Below are positions 8,998 to 18,973 of a DNA stretch of 64,000 nucleotides, one piece after another. Origin of the DNA: Rossellomorea aquimaris (GTDB taxonomy: Bacteria > Bacillota > Bacilli > Bacillales > Bacillaceae_B); contig NZ_JAIVAT010000003.1 of assembly GCF_020172085.1 (NCBI RefSeq), positions 496,001 to 560,000 on the forward strand, in the 5' to 3' direction. Below the pieces are notes generated by a model. The model worked only from the letters and a program-made list of their open reading frames with translations, was not told where the DNA came from and made no database searches. A program made the translations under genes and the position numbers. The stretch's first letter is position 1. The number at the start of each line of letters is the position of its first letter.

Positions 8998-11187
8998 ATG
9001 GCGAAAGATCAAGTACTAACCCCTGAACAGGTTATTGATAAGACAAGAGAATACTTAAATGATGAGAACGTCAAGATGGTCCAGAGAGCATATGAATATG
9101 CAAGGGATGCCCATAGTGAGCAATACCGAAAGTCTGGTGAACCCTACATCATCCATCCCATCCAGGTGGCAGGGATACTGGCGGATTTAGAAATGGATCC
9201 GGCAACCGTCGCCGCAGGGTTTCTTCATGATGTGGTGGAGGATACGGGTATTTCTCTTGGTGAAATTGAAGAAGCGTTCAATGCAGAAGTGGCTATGCTC
9301 GTTGATGGGGTCACGAAGCTCGGAAAAATTAAATACAAATCACATGAAGAGCAGCAGGCTGAAAATCACCGGAAAATGTTTGTGGCCATGGCTCAGGATA
9401 TTCGTGTCATCCTGATTAAATTGGCTGACCGCCTTCACAATATGCGGACATTGAAACATTTACCACAGGAAAAGCAGCGGAGAATTGCGAATGAAACACT
9501 TGAAATCTTTGCTCCTTTAGCGCACCGTTTAGGGATTTCGAAGATTAAGTGGGAATTAGAAGATACTTCGTTGAGATATTTAAACCCTCAACAGTATTAC
9601 CGAATTGTCAATCTTATGAAGAAAAAGCGTGCTGAGCGTGAAGAGTATTTAGAGGAAGTCGTCAATGAGGTAAAGGATAAGCTGGGCGATGTGAAAATTG
9701 TTGCGGAAATTTCGGGGCGTCCTAAGCATATTTACAGCATCTATCGAAAAATGGCTCTTCAAAACAAGCAGTTCAATGAAATTTATGACCTATTGGCCGT
9801 ACGAGTCGTAGTCGATAGCATCAAGGACTGCTACGCTGTGTTAGGAATTGTCCACACGTGCTGGAAACCGATGCCGGGCAGATTCAAGGACTATATTGCC
9901 ATGCCGAAGCCGAATATGTATCAATCTCTTCATACGACGGTCATCGGTCCTAAGGGAGATCCGCTTGAGGTTCAAATCAGGACCCTTGAAATGCACCAGA
10001 TCGCCGAGTACGGGGTAGCCGCACACTGGGCATACAAAGAAGGGAAAGAAGCTAACGAACCTGTCTCATTTGAGAAAAAACTCTCTTGGTTCAGGGAGAT
10101 ATTGGAGTTCCAGAATGAATCAGCCAATGCAGAAGAATTCATGGAGTCTCTTAAAATCGACCTTTTTTCCGATATGGTCTTTGTATTTACACCGAAAGGC
10201 GACGTATTGGAATTGCCGTCAGGATCCGTTCCCATCGACTTTTCCTACCGCATACACTCTGAGATCGGAAACAAAACGATTGGAGCAAAAGTTAACGGAA
10301 AGATGGTCACCCTGGATTACAAGCTGAAAACGGGGGATATCATCGAGATTCTCACGTCCAAACATTCTTACGGGCCGAGTCAAGACTGGCTGAAACTTGC
10401 TCAGACTTCCCAGGCGAAAAATAAGATCAAACAGTTCTTCAAGAAGCAGCGTAGGGAAGAAAATATTGAAAAAGGCCGTGAGCTGGTCGAAAAAGAAATC
10501 AAGAATCAGGATTTTGATGTGAAAGAAATCCTTAACCCTGAAAATATAAAGCGTGTATCCGAAAAATTCAATTTCTCCAACGAGGATGATATGTATGCCG
10601 CTGTTGGATATAACGGGATCACAGCGGCTCAAATCGCCAACCGTTTAACGGATAAACACCGGAAGCAGCGTGAACAGGAAGACAGCCTGGAAGAAACGAT
10701 GAAGGAATTGAATGCTCAACCTGTCAAACGTAAAAAAGATGCAGGCGTACAGGTAGAGGGCATCGATAATCTCCTCATCCGGCTTTCACGATGCTGTAGC
10801 CCTGTTCCGGGTGATGAAATCGTCGGCTTTATTACGAAAGGTCGCGGTGTTTCAGTGCATCGTGCCGATTGTACCAATGTCATGGCAGACGGGGTCGAGC
10901 AGCGACTTATTCCTGTATCGTGGGAAAGTGATGGCAATGATCGTAAGGAATACAATGTCGATATCGAAATTTCCGGTTATGATCGGAGAGGCCTTTTGAA
11001 CGAAGTACTTCAGGCGGTGAATGAAACGAAGACGAATATATCGGCTGTCAGTGGCAAATCGGACCGGAACAAAGTAGCCACAATCAATATGTCGATTTCG
11101 ATTCAAAACATCTCTCATCTGCACAAGGTGGTTGAAAGGATCAAACAGATATCAGATATTTATGCCGTAAGAAGAATCATGAACTAA
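8998..11187 (+). CDS. relA: Bifunctional (p)ppGpp synthetase/hydrolase Rel
   Basis: 729 residues from the ATG at 8998. An in-frame GTG at 8986 is part of the AAAGGTGA ribosome site, so it is not the start. It makes and degrades (p)ppGpp in the stringent response. The N-terminal HD hydrolase keeps IIHP near 51 and HDVVEDT near 77-83. The synthetase domain has [12 protein letters not shown] and YQSLHTT near 295-310. The RFKD (RxKD) form marks bifunctional Rel enzymes rather than EFDD-type RelA. TGS, helical, zinc-finger ([11 protein letters not shown]) and C-terminal ACT domains follow. dtd is 13 bp downstream in the same operon. Confidence 0.97.
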   Translation: MAKDQVLTPEQVIDKTREYLNDENVKMVQRAYEYARDAHSEQYRKSGEPYIIHPIQVAGILADLEMDPATVAAGFLHDVVEDTGISLGEIEEAFNAEVAMLVDGVTKLGKIKYKSHEEQQAENHRKMFVAMAQDIRVILIKLADRLHNMRTLKHLPQEKQRRIANETLEIFAPLAHRLGISKIKWELEDTSLRYLNPQQYYRIVNLMKKKRAEREEYLEEVVNEVKDKLGDVKIVAEISGRPKHIYSIYRKMALQNKQFNEIYDLLAVRVVVDSIKDCYAVLGIVHTCWKPMPGRFKDYIAMPKPNMYQSLHTTVIGPKGDPLEVQIRTLEMHQIAEYGVAAHWAYKEGKEANEPVSFEKKLSWFREILEFQNESANAEEFMESLKIDLFSDMVFVFTPKGDVLELPSGSVPIDFSYRIHSEIGNKTIGAKVNGKMVTLDYKLKTGDIIEILTSKHSYGPSQDWLKLAQTSQAKNKIKQFFKKQRREENIEKGRELVEKEIKNQDFDVKEILNPENIKRVSEKFNFSNEDDMYAAVGYNGITAAQIANRLTDKHRKQREQEDSLEETMKELNAQPVKRKKDAGVQVEGIDNLLIRLSRCCSPVPGDEIVGFITKGRGVSVHRADCTNVMADGVEQRLIPVSWESDGNDRKEYNVDIEISGYDRRGLLNEVLQAVNETKTNISAVSGKSDRNKVATINMSISIQNISHLHKVVERIKQISDIYAVRRIMN

Positions 11188-11200
11188 AGGAGATTTCTTT

Positions 11201-11644
11201 ATGAAAGTCGTACTTCAAAGAAGTAAAGAAGCCTCTGTCACTGTTGATGGAGAAGTAAAAGGGGAAATCCGTTCAGGAGCTGTCCTGCTTGTAGGGATCA
11301 CCCATGAGGATACGGAAGAGGATGCCCGTTATGCTGCAGATAAGGTTGTCAATCTGCGCATCTTTGAGGATGAAGAGGGGAAGATGAATCATTCCCTTCT
11401 GGATACAGGGGGAGAGATTCTCTCTATTTCTCAATTCACCCTTTATGGTGACGTCCGAAAAGGAAGAAGACCGAATTTCATGAATGCGGCCAAACCTGTT
11501 CATGCTGAGTCCATCTATGATTCCTTTAATGCTATTCTGGAAAGTAAAGGGGTAAAGGTGGAAACAGGCGTTTTCGGAGCGATGATGGATGTGAATCTCA
11601 CCAATGACGGTCCAGTGACTCTTATAATCGAAAGTAAATCTTAA
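11201..11644 (+). CDS. dtd: D-aminoacyl-tRNA deacylase
   Basis: 147 residues. Hydrolyses D-amino acids from mis-charged tRNA (e.g. D-Tyr-tRNA) and also clears Gly-tRNA(Ala). Both family signatures are present: [10 protein letters not shown] near 76-85 and the cross-subunit [14 protein letters not shown] near the C-terminus. A GGAGATTTC site precedes the ATG, 13 bp after relA. The relA-dtd pairing is conserved in bacilli. Confidence 0.96.
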   Translation: MKVVLQRSKEASVTVDGEVKGEIRSGAVLLVGITHEDTEEDARYAADKVVNLRIFEDEEGKMNHSLLDTGGEILSISQFTLYGDVRKGRRPNFMNAAKPVHAESIYDSFNAILESKGVKVETGVFGAMMDVNLTNDGPVTLIIESKS

Positions 11645-11645
11645 T

Positions 11646-11685
11646 AAAAAGGCTGATCCCATATGTTTTCGGGATCAGCCTTTTT
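11646..11685. terminator. Bidirectional terminator between dtd and the amidase gene
   Basis: AAAAAGGCTGATCCC pairs perfectly with GGGATCAGCCTTTTT. It has U-tracts on both strands and separates convergent genes. Confidence 0.93.
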
Positions 11686-11703
11686 ATTGCTTGTTGCCTT
11701 GCA

Positions 11704-13464
11704 TCACTCTGAGAAGTAATCGCCTAACCCATGGTAGATTGCCGTGGCGGCAAGATCTTGGAAATACTGAGTATTTACATTCGCTTCTTCAGTAGGGTTA
11801 CTGAGGAAACCTAACTCTAATAGGACAGCGGGCCGATTGTTTTCACGGATGACGTGATAATCACCTATGCGGACACCGCGGTCCATGGTAGGTAATCGAT
11901 CTGAAAGGCTTCCGTGGATATCATCTGCCAGATCCTTTTGCTGATTCTGATAATAGTATGTGGTATGACCTGCGATGGAAGAATCCATAATGCTGTCGAA
12001 ATGAATACTGATAAAGGCATCGGCCTGATAATAATGAGATAATGATACCCTTGAAGGTAAAGATAAATATTCATCGGTTTTCCTGGTTAAAATGACTTTT
12101 GCCCCGGCACTTTTCAATTTTTCAGCAAGTAGTTCCCCGGTTTTCATGGTCAAGAGCTTCTCCAGTGTCCCACTGGCTCCTGTAGTCCCGCTATCTCTTC
12201 CTCCATGTCCTGGATCGATTACGATCACTTTGTCTTGAAGGCCGCCGCTTCGTTTACGCGGCGTGGTATTTTCCCCTGCAGCAGAACGGATCGACACGAC
12301 CCAGCCGGCTACGAAACCAGAGCTGCCGTCAGGTAATCTTACCTCATACCAATCTCCGTCTTTACTTTTGACGGGGAATGAATCACCGCTTGTCGCACGT
12401 AGTAAGACATTTGCAGAGGTACTTGCATCGCTGCGAACATTGGTCCCGTTATATAAAATGGTGATATTTTCATCCGAGGTGTTATCCTCATGAGCAGCGG
12501 CTGTCACCGTTTTTTGTACATACCAGCCGGCAACCCATCCTTTATTTCCGTTGGAGAGCTTAATTTGATACCAGTTGTTTTTCTCTTTCAATAATGTGTA
12601 TCGTTCCCCTTTGGATACTTTACCGACGATGCGGCCATTCAGGGACGTATCATCCCGAACGTTCAAGCCGTGAACCGTGATGATACCTGTCAGGTTTTCA
12701 GAGGTTGAGGTTTCTTCAGCTTTTTCACTTGAAGTACCACCGCCTGAAGAGAATTCTAAATAAGATTCACTGATCCAGGCTTTATCGTTCCCGAACTTTA
12801 TTTCGTACCATCCGGATACGCTCCCTGTCACTTCTACAGCATCCCCTTTATTTAATACCCCGAGAACGCTACTTTGCAGAGATGGAGAATTCCGGACGTT
12901 CAAGGCGTCATCTGTGATGATTCCTTGTTTGTTCACACTTTTTTTAGACGGAGTGGAATTTGTTTCCGAAATAAAATCATGGTGAACCCATCCACGGGTG
13001 CTCCCGGATTCAATAAGAAGCCAATCTCCCTCTTTATCTGTCACGGTCACAGTATCCCCGTTTTGAAGTACCGTCACAATCCCGTCGGATGTGCTGGGCC
13101 CTTTTCTAACCCTGAGACCGTCGGTGTTTACCCGGCCATTAAAGGAGGAAGAGGAGTCTCCTGTCGCTGCGGTTTCTACTGAGACGAGCCAATCTGCGAC
13201 CCAGCCTTCACCACTTTTTGTTTTTACTTTATACCAATCCTTTTGTGAGTCTACTATCTTGTACTCTTCCCCTCTATGTACTTTTGTGAGAACCGGGAAG
13301 CTGAGTCCAGGTCCGGTCCGGACGTTCAGGGTCGAAACGCTGATCGTCGCCTTTCCTGTTTCAGCACGCACATTTTCCACACCAGGCTGAAATGGGGACA
13401 TCAAGAGCACAATCAATATTGATGCTAGTACTTTCTTAATCTTCTTCACCTCCATAATATTCAT
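11704..13464 (-). CDS. Secreted N-acetylmuramoyl-L-alanine amidase with five SH3b domains
   Basis: About 586 residues. Cleaves the MurNAc-L-Ala bond of peptidoglycan outside the cell. A signal peptide (VKKIKKVLASILIVLLMSPF) is followed by five bacterial SH3 wall-binding repeats, each with an NVR/RVR motif and a closing GW or GF, at about 40-95, 110-165, 180-235, 260-315 and 335-392. The Amidase_3 domain follows: DPGHGGRDSG with zinc His and a catalytic ELGFLSN near the end. It corresponds in position to B. subtilis YrvJ but seems to have a longer SH3 region. The start is uncertain: ATG at 13464 behind AAGGGTG, or a later start after the GGAGGTG embedded in codons 4-6. Confidence 0.9.
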   Translation of the reverse strand: MNIMEVKKIKKVLASILIVLLMSPFQPGVENVRAETGKATISVSTLNVRTGPGLSFPVLTKVHRGEEYKIVDSQKDWYKVKTKSGEGWVADWLVSVETAATGDSSSSFNGRVNTDGLRVRKGPSTSDGIVTVLQNGDTVTVTDKEGDWLLIESGSTRGWVHHDFISETNSTPSKKSVNKQGIITDDALNVRNSPSLQSSVLGVLNKGDAVEVTGSVSGWYEIKFGNDKAWISESYLEFSSGGGTSSEKAEETSTSENLTGIITVHGLNVRDDTSLNGRIVGKVSKGERYTLLKEKNNWYQIKLSNGNKGWVAGWYVQKTVTAAAHEDNTSDENITILYNGTNVRSDASTSANVLLRATSGDSFPVKSKDGDWYEVRLPDGSSGFVAGWVVSIRSAAGENTTPRKRSGGLQDKVIVIDPGHGGRDSGTTGASGTLEKLLTMKTGELLAEKLKSAGAKVILTRKTDEYLSLPSRVSLSHYYQADAFISIHFDSIMDSSIAGHTTYYYQNQQKDLADDIHGSLSDRLPTMDRGVRIGDYHVIRENNRPAVLLELGFLSNPTEEANVNTQYFQDLAATAIYHGLGDYFSE

Positions 13465-13499
13465 CAAACACCCTTATTAATATCGGATCTTCCTCCCCA

Positions 13500-13515
13500 A
13501 GTGTTGAACAACACT
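13500..13515. promoter_or_regulatory. 16-bp palindrome upstream of the amidase gene
   Basis: AGTGTTG-aa-CAACACT is a perfect inverted repeat 36 bp upstream of the amidase start. A further AGTGTT half-site lies at 13539-13544. It looks like an operator, but no regulator is identified. Confidence 0.4.
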
Positions 13516-13641
13516 GTATATTTCCTGAAAAAATCCTTAGTGTTCTAATACGATAAAAAAAATAAAATCCCTCTAATACGAAATAAAAATAGGTAATTGG
13601 AAATGATAAGGGTAGGAATGTTTTTGAAAGGATGATGGGAC

Positions 13642-13818
13642 TTGAGGTCAAGCGAAAAAGGGTTTATGAATGCAAATGGAGATAACCAGTTATTTGGAGT
13701 GGACTTCCATCAGTTTTTGGAACGTGAAAAAGATGCTCTTAACGTTGAGCTGGCATCTGAATTCGGGTTATCGTTACGGGAAGTGAAGTTGTTAAAAAAG
13801 AAAATGGAGAGATCCTGA
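13642..13818 (+). CDS. yrzK: Small helix-turn-helix-like protein, YrzK-like
   Basis: 58 residues if read from the TTG at 13642 (site GAAAGGA, spacing 9), or 50 from the ATG at 13666, which has no properly spaced ribosome site. The C-terminal part, ELASEFGLSLREVKLLKKKM, looks like a single sigma-factor/HTH-type helical pair: a helix, the GLS turn, then a basic helix. B. subtilis has a similar small ORF, yrzK, in the same place between the amidase gene and hisS. Its function is unknown; a DNA- or RNA-binding role is inference only. Confidence 0.6.
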   Translation: MRSSEKGFMNANGDNQLFGVDFHQFLEREKDALNVELASEFGLSLREVKLLKKKMERS

Positions 13819-13837
13819 CGAAATTTTCTTTAACCTC

Positions 13838-13866
13838 TTGACATGAACTTACGGCATCCGTATCAT
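13838..13866 (+). promoter_or_regulatory. SigA promoter of the T-box-hisS-aspS unit
   Basis: TTGACA (13838-13843), 17-bp spacer, TATCAT (13861-13866). Transcription would start near 13873, just before the T-box leader. Confidence 0.85.
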
Positions 13867-13872
13867 TATAGA

Positions 13873-14149
13873 AATAAAATAACATTTACAAAAACCGTTG
13901 ATCGAGCATAGTAGCTAAACCCCACGTGTAAAGAGAGGAAATGCCTTGGCTGAGAGCATTTCTACAATGTGACTTAGTGAATGAACACTCAGGAGGTTTC
14001 TCTCTGAAAACGCTTTGTTAGTAGGAGAAGAACGTACCAGGCGTTAACTGGCTAAGTGGAAGTCTTAATAGACTTCAATTAGGGTGGCACCACGGGAATA
14101 ACAGCTCTCGTCCCTTGTATATGATACAAGGGATTGAGGGCTTTTTTTA
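13873..14149 (+). ncRNA. T-box leader of hisS-aspS
   Basis: A tRNA-sensing leader that terminates transcription unless uncharged tRNA binds. The T-box sequence AGGGTGGCACCACGGG (14081-14096) and the terminator CTCTCGTCCCTTGTAT/ATACAAGGGATTGAGGG plus Ts (14104-14147) are clear. In stem I, AGTA (about 13909-13912) faces GAA, with GCTAA pairing TTAGT above. The specifier loop is TGAACA, which contains overlapping AAC and CAC, so the specifier is ambiguous. The antiterminator bulge TGGC would pair a tRNA with discriminator G73 (Asp, Asn), not tRNA-His, which normally has C73. Confidence 0.9.
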
Positions 14150-14183
14150 TTTACATAAAGTTCAGCTTAAGGAGGAAATCATC

Positions 14184-15458
14184 TTGTCCATTCAGATTCC
14201 AAGAGGTACACAGGACATCCTGCCTGGTGAAGTGGAAAAGTGGCAGTATGTTGAGGAAGTGGCGAAGACTCTTTGTCATAACTATCAATATAAAGAAATT
14301 CGCACCCCTATTTTCGAGGCGAGTGAATTATTCACACGGGGAGTGGGAGATACGACGGATATCGTCCAAAAAGAAATGTATATGTTTGAAGACCGCGGAG
14401 GGAGAAGCTTAGCGCTCAGACCTGAAGGAACCGCTTCCGTCGTCCGATCCTTTGTAGGGAATAAAATGTTCGGTCATCCCAATCAGCCGACGAAACTCTT
14501 CTACTCTGGACCGATGTTCCGTTATGAGAGACCACAAGCCGGCAGGTATCGTCAATTCGTTCAGTTTGGTGTCGAGGCTCTCGGAAGTGAAGATCCGGCG
14601 ATTGATGCAGAAGTCATATCACTCGCAATGGGAATTTACAAGAAATTGGGACTGACTCAATTAAAGCTTGTGATTAACAGCCTTGGAGATTCCGGCAGCA
14701 GAAATGCCCACAGAGAGGCATTGATCAATCATTTTAAACCGAGAATCGATGAATTCTGCGGCGATTGTCAGAATCGCTTAGAGAAGAATCCATTGCGTAT
14801 CCTTGATTGCAAGAAAGACCGCGATCATGAATTGATGTCTACAGCACCTTCCATTCTTGATTACCTGAATGAAGAATCAAGAACATATTTTGAAAAGGTC
14901 CAACAACATTTATCCGGTATGGACGTGGATTTCGTAGTGGATCCTACACTCGTTCGCGGCCTTGATTATTATAATCACACTGCCTTTGAAATCATGAGTG
15001 ATGCAGAGGGCTTTGGAGCCATCACGACTCTTTGTGGAGGGGGACGCTACAACGGCCTGGTCGAAATGATCGGCGGTCCTGAGACACCTGGAATCGGATT
15101 TGCCTTTAGTATCGAAAGACTTCTTTCTGCATTAGAGGCAGAAGGTGTCGAGCTCCCGATTGAGAAGGGAGTCGAGTGCTTCATTGTATCACTAGGGGAA
15201 GAGGCCAAGGATTATGCCGTCAAGCTTCTTCACGACTTAAGATCTAACGGTATTTCTTCAGAGAAGGATTATCTCGATCGTAAGGTGAAGGGTCAATTTA
15301 AAGCGGCTGATCGATATGAAGCGAAATACGTGGCTGTGATCGGGGATAACGAATTAAAGGAGAATAAAATTAACCTGAAAGATATGTCTACAGGTGAACA
15401 GGAAGAAATAAACCTGGACCGCTTCGTTGAAAATATCAAGAACAAGCTTGGAAAATAG
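14184..15458 (+). CDS. hisS: Histidyl-tRNA synthetase
   Basis: 424 residues from the TTG at 14184, directly behind AAGGAGGAAATC. The longer in-frame opening from 14115 would run through the T-box terminator hairpin and is rejected. Charges tRNA-His. Class II motif 2 is at ~106-130 ([18 protein letters not shown]), the histidine-binding [14 protein letters not shown] near 258, and motif 3 [12 protein letters not shown] near 306. A C-terminal anticodon-binding domain completes it. It is co-transcribed with aspS 30 bp downstream, as in B. subtilis. Confidence 0.97.
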   Translation: MSIQIPRGTQDILPGEVEKWQYVEEVAKTLCHNYQYKEIRTPIFEASELFTRGVGDTTDIVQKEMYMFEDRGGRSLALRPEGTASVVRSFVGNKMFGHPNQPTKLFYSGPMFRYERPQAGRYRQFVQFGVEALGSEDPAIDAEVISLAMGIYKKLGLTQLKLVINSLGDSGSRNAHREALINHFKPRIDEFCGDCQNRLEKNPLRILDCKKDRDHELMSTAPSILDYLNEESRTYFEKVQQHLSGMDVDFVVDPTLVRGLDYYNHTAFEIMSDAEGFGAITTLCGGGRYNGLVEMIGGPETPGIGFAFSIERLLSALEAEGVELPIEKGVECFIVSLGEEAKDYAVKLLHDLRSNGISSEKDYLDRKVKGQFKAADRYEAKYVAVIGDNELKENKINLKDMSTGEQEEINLDRFVENIKNKLGK

Positions 15459-15488
15459 ACCTGTTGATTATACAAGGAGGAGAACAAG

Positions 15489-17255
15489 ATGACGAAAAGA
15501 ACGGCGTATTGTGGAGACATAACAGAATCATACATCGGTGAAAAAATCACGATTAAAGGCTGGGTACAGAAGAGGAGGGACCTTGGTGGATTGATCTTCA
15601 TCGATCTGCGTGACAGGGAGGGAATCGTTCAAGTCGTGTTCAATCCTGACTTATCTGGAGAAGCGCTTGCCCTTGCTGAGAAGATTCGTAATGAATATGT
15701 CTTAAGCGTTACTGGTACGGTTGTGGCAAGAGGCGAAGGAACGGTAAATACTAACCTGAAGACCGGAAAAGTGGAAATTCACGTAGAAGAGGTTCAAATC
15801 ATTAATGAAGCCAAAACACCGCCATTCATGATCGATGATCAAATGGAAGTGTCAGAGGATGTACGTTTGAAACATCGTTATGTGGATCTTCGTCGTCCGG
15901 CGATGATGGAAACCTTGAGAATGCGTCATAATGTCACCACATCGTTCCGAAACTTTTTGAACAACAACGGATTCCTGGACATTGAAACACCTATCTTAAC
16001 AAAGAGTACGCCAGAAGGTGCACGTGATTATTTGGTACCGAGCCGTGTACATGAAGGGGAATTCTACGCACTGCCTCAGTCACCGCAGATTTTCAAACAG
16101 CTCTTGATGGTATCCGGCTTCGATCGTTACTATCAAATCGCCCGTTGTTTCCGCGATGAAGACCTTCGTGCTGATCGTCAACCTGAATTCACACAAATCG
16201 ATATGGAAATGAGCTTCATGGACAAAGAGGAGATCATCTTACTAGTCGAAGACATGATGAAACAGCTGATGAGTGACGTGAAAGACGTGAATGTTTCATT
16301 GCCTATTCCAAGAATGACGTATGACGATGCCATGAGCCGTTACGGATCTGATAAACCGGACACACGTTTTGAAATGGAACTGATCGATGTATCTGAAATC
16401 GTGAAGGAATCAGGTTTCAAAGTCTTCTCAGGTGCTGTCGCAAACGGTGGACAGGTGAAATTGATCAATGTGAAAGGTGCGGCTTCACAGTATTCCCGTA
16501 AGGACATTGATGGGTTGACGGAATTTGTTTCCCGTTACGGAGCCAAAGGACTAGCCTGGCTGAAGGTGGAAGAGGAAGGCTTGAAAGGGCCGATATCTAA
16601 ATTTGTGACAGAAGAAGATGCTTCCGCGATTTCAGCTTCAGCACATGCAGAGACAGGAGACCTGCTACTGTTTGTTGCGGATAAGAAATCAGTAGTGGCA
16701 GATGCCCTTGGTGCTCTCCGTTTGAAATTAGGAAAAGATTTAAAACTGATTGATGAAACAAAATTTAACTTCCTGTGGGTGACGGACTGGCCGCTCCTTG
16801 AGTTTGATGAAGGGGAGAACCGTTACTATGCTGCCCACCACCCATTCACGATGCCAGTAAGAGAAGATCTAGAGCTTTTCGAAACAGACCCGGCATCTGT
16901 TCGCGCCGAAGCATATGACCTTGTCTTGAACGGCTACGAACTTGGAGGGGGATCACTCCGGATTTACGAGCGCGACATTCAGGAGAAAATGTTCAAGGTA
17001 CTTGGTTTCTCTAAAGAAGAAGCAGAAGAGCAATTCGGTTTCCTATTGGAAGCATTTGAATATGGAACACCTCCACACGGGGGGATTGCCCTTGGTCTTG
17101 ACCGTTTAGTGATGCTTCTTGCAGGTCGCACGAATCTTCGTGATACGATTGCTTTCCCGAAAACGGCGAGTGCAAGCTGTGTACTGACAAATGCGCCAAG
17201 TGAAGTCAGCCACACACAATTAAAAGAGCTATCTTTGTCGCTCGATGTAGAATAA
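15489..17255 (+). CDS. aspS: Aspartyl-tRNA synthetase
   Basis: 588 residues, the usual bacterial length. Charges tRNA-Asp. An N-terminal OB anticodon-binding domain ([20 protein letters not shown] near 24-43) precedes the class II core with motif 2 [20 protein letters not shown] near 215-234. The inserted GAD domain of bacterial AspRS is at ~290-410, and motif 3 [19 protein letters not shown] lies near 530-548. Start site: AAGGAGGAGAACAAG then ATG. It is the second gene of the T-box-controlled unit; the 6S RNA gene follows. Confidence 0.97.
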   Translation: MTKRTAYCGDITESYIGEKITIKGWVQKRRDLGGLIFIDLRDREGIVQVVFNPDLSGEALALAEKIRNEYVLSVTGTVVARGEGTVNTNLKTGKVEIHVEEVQIINEAKTPPFMIDDQMEVSEDVRLKHRYVDLRRPAMMETLRMRHNVTTSFRNFLNNNGFLDIETPILTKSTPEGARDYLVPSRVHEGEFYALPQSPQIFKQLLMVSGFDRYYQIARCFRDEDLRADRQPEFTQIDMEMSFMDKEEIILLVEDMMKQLMSDVKDVNVSLPIPRMTYDDAMSRYGSDKPDTRFEMELIDVSEIVKESGFKVFSGAVANGGQVKLINVKGAASQYSRKDIDGLTEFVSRYGAKGLAWLKVEEEGLKGPISKFVTEEDASAISASAHAETGDLLLFVADKKSVVADALGALRLKLGKDLKLIDETKFNFLWVTDWPLLEFDEGENRYYAAHHPFTMPVREDLELFETDPASVRAEAYDLVLNGYELGGGSLRIYERDIQEKMFKVLGFSKEEAEEQFGFLLEAFEYGTPPHGGIALGLDRLVMLLAGRTNLRDTIAFPKTASASCVLTNAPSEVSHTQLKELSLSLDVE

Positions 17256-17281
17256 TGTAACTAAATACCGGGGGTCATTCG

Positions 17282-17310
17282 TTGAAATCAGCATGGTGAT
17301 ATGATATTAT
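17282..17310 (+). promoter_or_regulatory. SigA promoter of the 6S RNA gene
   Basis: TTGAAA (17282-17287), 17-bp spacer, TATTAT (17305-17310). The predicted start is near 17317-17322, matching the base of the 6S closing helix. Confidence 0.78.
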
Positions 17311-17319
17311 GTATACAAT

Positions 17320-17520
17320 CACAAACGAGTCCTGATGTGTGCGACGTTTTTACCTAACAGTTTTGACCGAACACTTCAAACTTTGGGAGCTTGACATTTC
17401 TGCTAGGCGTTCATGCCCCGTGCCGGGGACTAACAAATAGTGGAATAAAGCACCCACCTGCCGAGAGCGGGTTCAAAACGAAGGAAATGATGGCGACGGC
17501 ACGATTGGGACTCGTCCAAT
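17320..17520 (+). ncRNA. bsrA: 6S RNA (6S-1/BsrA type)
   Basis: About 200 nt. The closing helix is ACGAGTCC (17325-17332) with GGACTCGT (17508-17515), and the early TCCTGATGTGTG and the ACTTTGGGAGCTTG block (near 17380) match what is known of the Bacillus 6S-1 RNA. 6S RNA mimics an open promoter, binds SigA-RNA polymerase and is itself a template for pRNAs. The gene lies between aspS and tcdA, the position of bsrA in B. subtilis. The ends are estimates. Confidence 0.88.
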
Positions 17521-17554
17521 CACGAATGATAACAATGATCTTATAGAGTGAGAG

Positions 17555-17580
17555 CCAGGCTGGTACCAGCCTGGTTTTTT
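17555..17580 (+). terminator. Terminator of the 6S RNA transcript
   Basis: CCAGGCTGG-TA-CCAGCCTGG followed by six Ts, 35 nt beyond the 6S closing helix. Processing back to the helix would be needed for the mature 3' end. Confidence 0.9.
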
Positions 17581-17712
17581 AATGGGACTAAACCTCCCGT
17601 TATTAGGGTAAACGAAAGAGAAGGACAACATTTCATATTGATTTTCGGTTCTGTATCCTTTATTCTAATTCAGTATAAACCTAGTTGAATACTTATAATG
17701 GAGTTGATTATT

Positions 17713-18477
17713 TTGCTACACCAGTTTTCACGTAATGAACTAGCGATCGGCAAGGAAGGCCTTCAAACCCTTAAAGACAGCACGGTGGCAGTACTCGGAA
17801 TCGGGGGAGTGGGATCCTTTGCAGCTGAGGCGTTAGCCCGGTCAGGTGTAGGCCGTCTAGTGTTAGTGGATAAAGATGATGTGGACATCACGAATGTGAA
17901 TCGTCAGGTGCATGCGCTGCTGTCGACAGTGGGCCAGCCAAAGGTCGATCTCATGCGGGACCGCATTAAAGATATTAATCCAGACTGTGAAGTCATCGCT
18001 TTGAAAATGTTCTACACAGAAGAAACATACGAAGAATTCTTCAATCAGGGATTGGATTATGTCATTGATGCTTCTGATACGATTTCCTATAAAATTCATT
18101 TGATGAAGGAATGCCTGAAACGGGATATTCCTCTAATAGCAAGCATGGGTGCGGCAAATAAAACCGATCCGACACGTTTTAAAATTGCCGACATCAGCAA
18201 GACCCATACAGATCCAATTGCAAAAGTAATCCGTACACGCTTGAAAAAAGAGGGCATTAAAAAAGGAGTGACGGTCGTTTTCTCTGATGAAAGTCCAATC
18301 GTCATTCGTGAAGATATTCGCAAGGAAGTAGGAAAAGACGATGCGAAGATTCGTAAAGCGCAGCTACCTCCATCTTCCAACGCCTTTGTTCCTTCAGTGG
18401 CAGGTTTGATCGCAGCAAGCCATGTGATGAATCAGCTATTGAAAGACATTGAAATAAAAAGGGTAAAAGATAAATAA
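17713..18477 (+). CDS. tcdA: tRNA threonylcarbamoyladenosine dehydratase
   Basis: 254 residues from the TTG at 17713 (MLHQFSRNELAIGKEGLQTL), behind AATGGAG. An ATG at 17698 overlaps the ribosome site and is less likely. An E1-like enzyme that uses ATP to cyclise t6A37 to ct6A37 in tRNAs that decode ANN codons. The nucleotide-binding VLGIGGVGSFAAEALARSG is at ~30-48, with ASDTISYKI near 122. Formerly YrvM/CsdL; the same neighbour of aspS in B. subtilis. It appears to be a single-gene unit closed by a terminator. Confidence 0.95.
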   Translation: MLHQFSRNELAIGKEGLQTLKDSTVAVLGIGGVGSFAAEALARSGVGRLVLVDKDDVDITNVNRQVHALLSTVGQPKVDLMRDRIKDINPDCEVIALKMFYTEETYEEFFNQGLDYVIDASDTISYKIHLMKECLKRDIPLIASMGAANKTDPTRFKIADISKTHTDPIAKVIRTRLKKEGIKKGVTVVFSDESPIVIREDIRKEVGKDDAKIRKAQLPPSSNAFVPSVAGLIAASHVMNQLLKDIEIKRVKDK

Positions 18478-18485
18478 TGGCCTTC

Positions 18486-18525
18486 AAAAAGGACTGAATT
18501 CCAAGGTGAATTCAGTCCTTTTTTT
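18486..18525. terminator. Bidirectional terminator between tcdA and the Myb-like gene
   Basis: AAAAAGGACTGAATTC pairs with GAATTCAGTCCTTTTTTT around a 6-nt loop; U-tracts on both strands. Confidence 0.93.
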
Positions 18526-18539
18526 GTCCAATCAATGCC

Positions 18540-18902
18540 TCATAGTGGATGATGAACCTCTTTAGCCTGCATCATTTTTAATTTCGTATAATTTTTCTTC
18601 AGTTCCTTCTGTTCCAACAGTAATCGCTCTTTTTCATTGAGTAGCTGAAGGTTTTCTTTTGTGGAATCATCGTTTAATCCCTGTTTTAGAAAGGCGATAC
18701 ACATTTCCAATGAAAACTCATCCTGCTTTTTATGAATCTTTGAATAATATCGATGGGAGCATGTGCCTGGAGAACGATCGATCATTCGAGCAGCTTCTTC
18801 AAACGCTTTTCTTTTTGACTTGCCCTTATCCATGTAATTCTGGACGATTTCCTTTACTGTTTGTTCTTCTTCTGGAGTCCAGTGACGCCTTTTTTTATCC
18901 AT
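18540..18902 (-). CDS. RsfA/Myb-like DNA-binding protein
   Basis: 120 residues from the ATG at 18902, behind GGAGGATGGAAG. The N-terminal 55 residues form a Myb/SANT-like unit: HWTPEEEQTVKEIVQNYMD, then KAFEEAARMIDRSPGTCSHR. This resembles B. subtilis RsfA, a forespore regulator, and its paralogues. The C-terminal half is a charged coiled coil (KERLLLEQKELKKNYTKLK). It is much shorter than RsfA (about 258), so I do not give that symbol. It is divergent from the ABC operon. Target unknown. Confidence 0.7.
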   Translation of the reverse strand: MDKKRRHWTPEEEQTVKEIVQNYMDKGKSKRKAFEEAARMIDRSPGTCSHRYYSKIHKKQDEFSLEMCIAFLKQGLNDDSTKENLQLLNEKERLLLEQKELKKNYTKLKMMQAKEVHHPL

Positions 18903-18973
18903 CTTCCATCCTCCTTGTATATTAGCTTTACTCAACGTGCTAAAAAAAAATTCCATTAAAAGGGAAAAAGTGA

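Noticed and set aside
14115..14183. N-terminal extension of hisS
   Set aside because: It would translate the T-box terminator hairpin; AAGGAGG and the TTG at 14184 give the normal 424-residue length.
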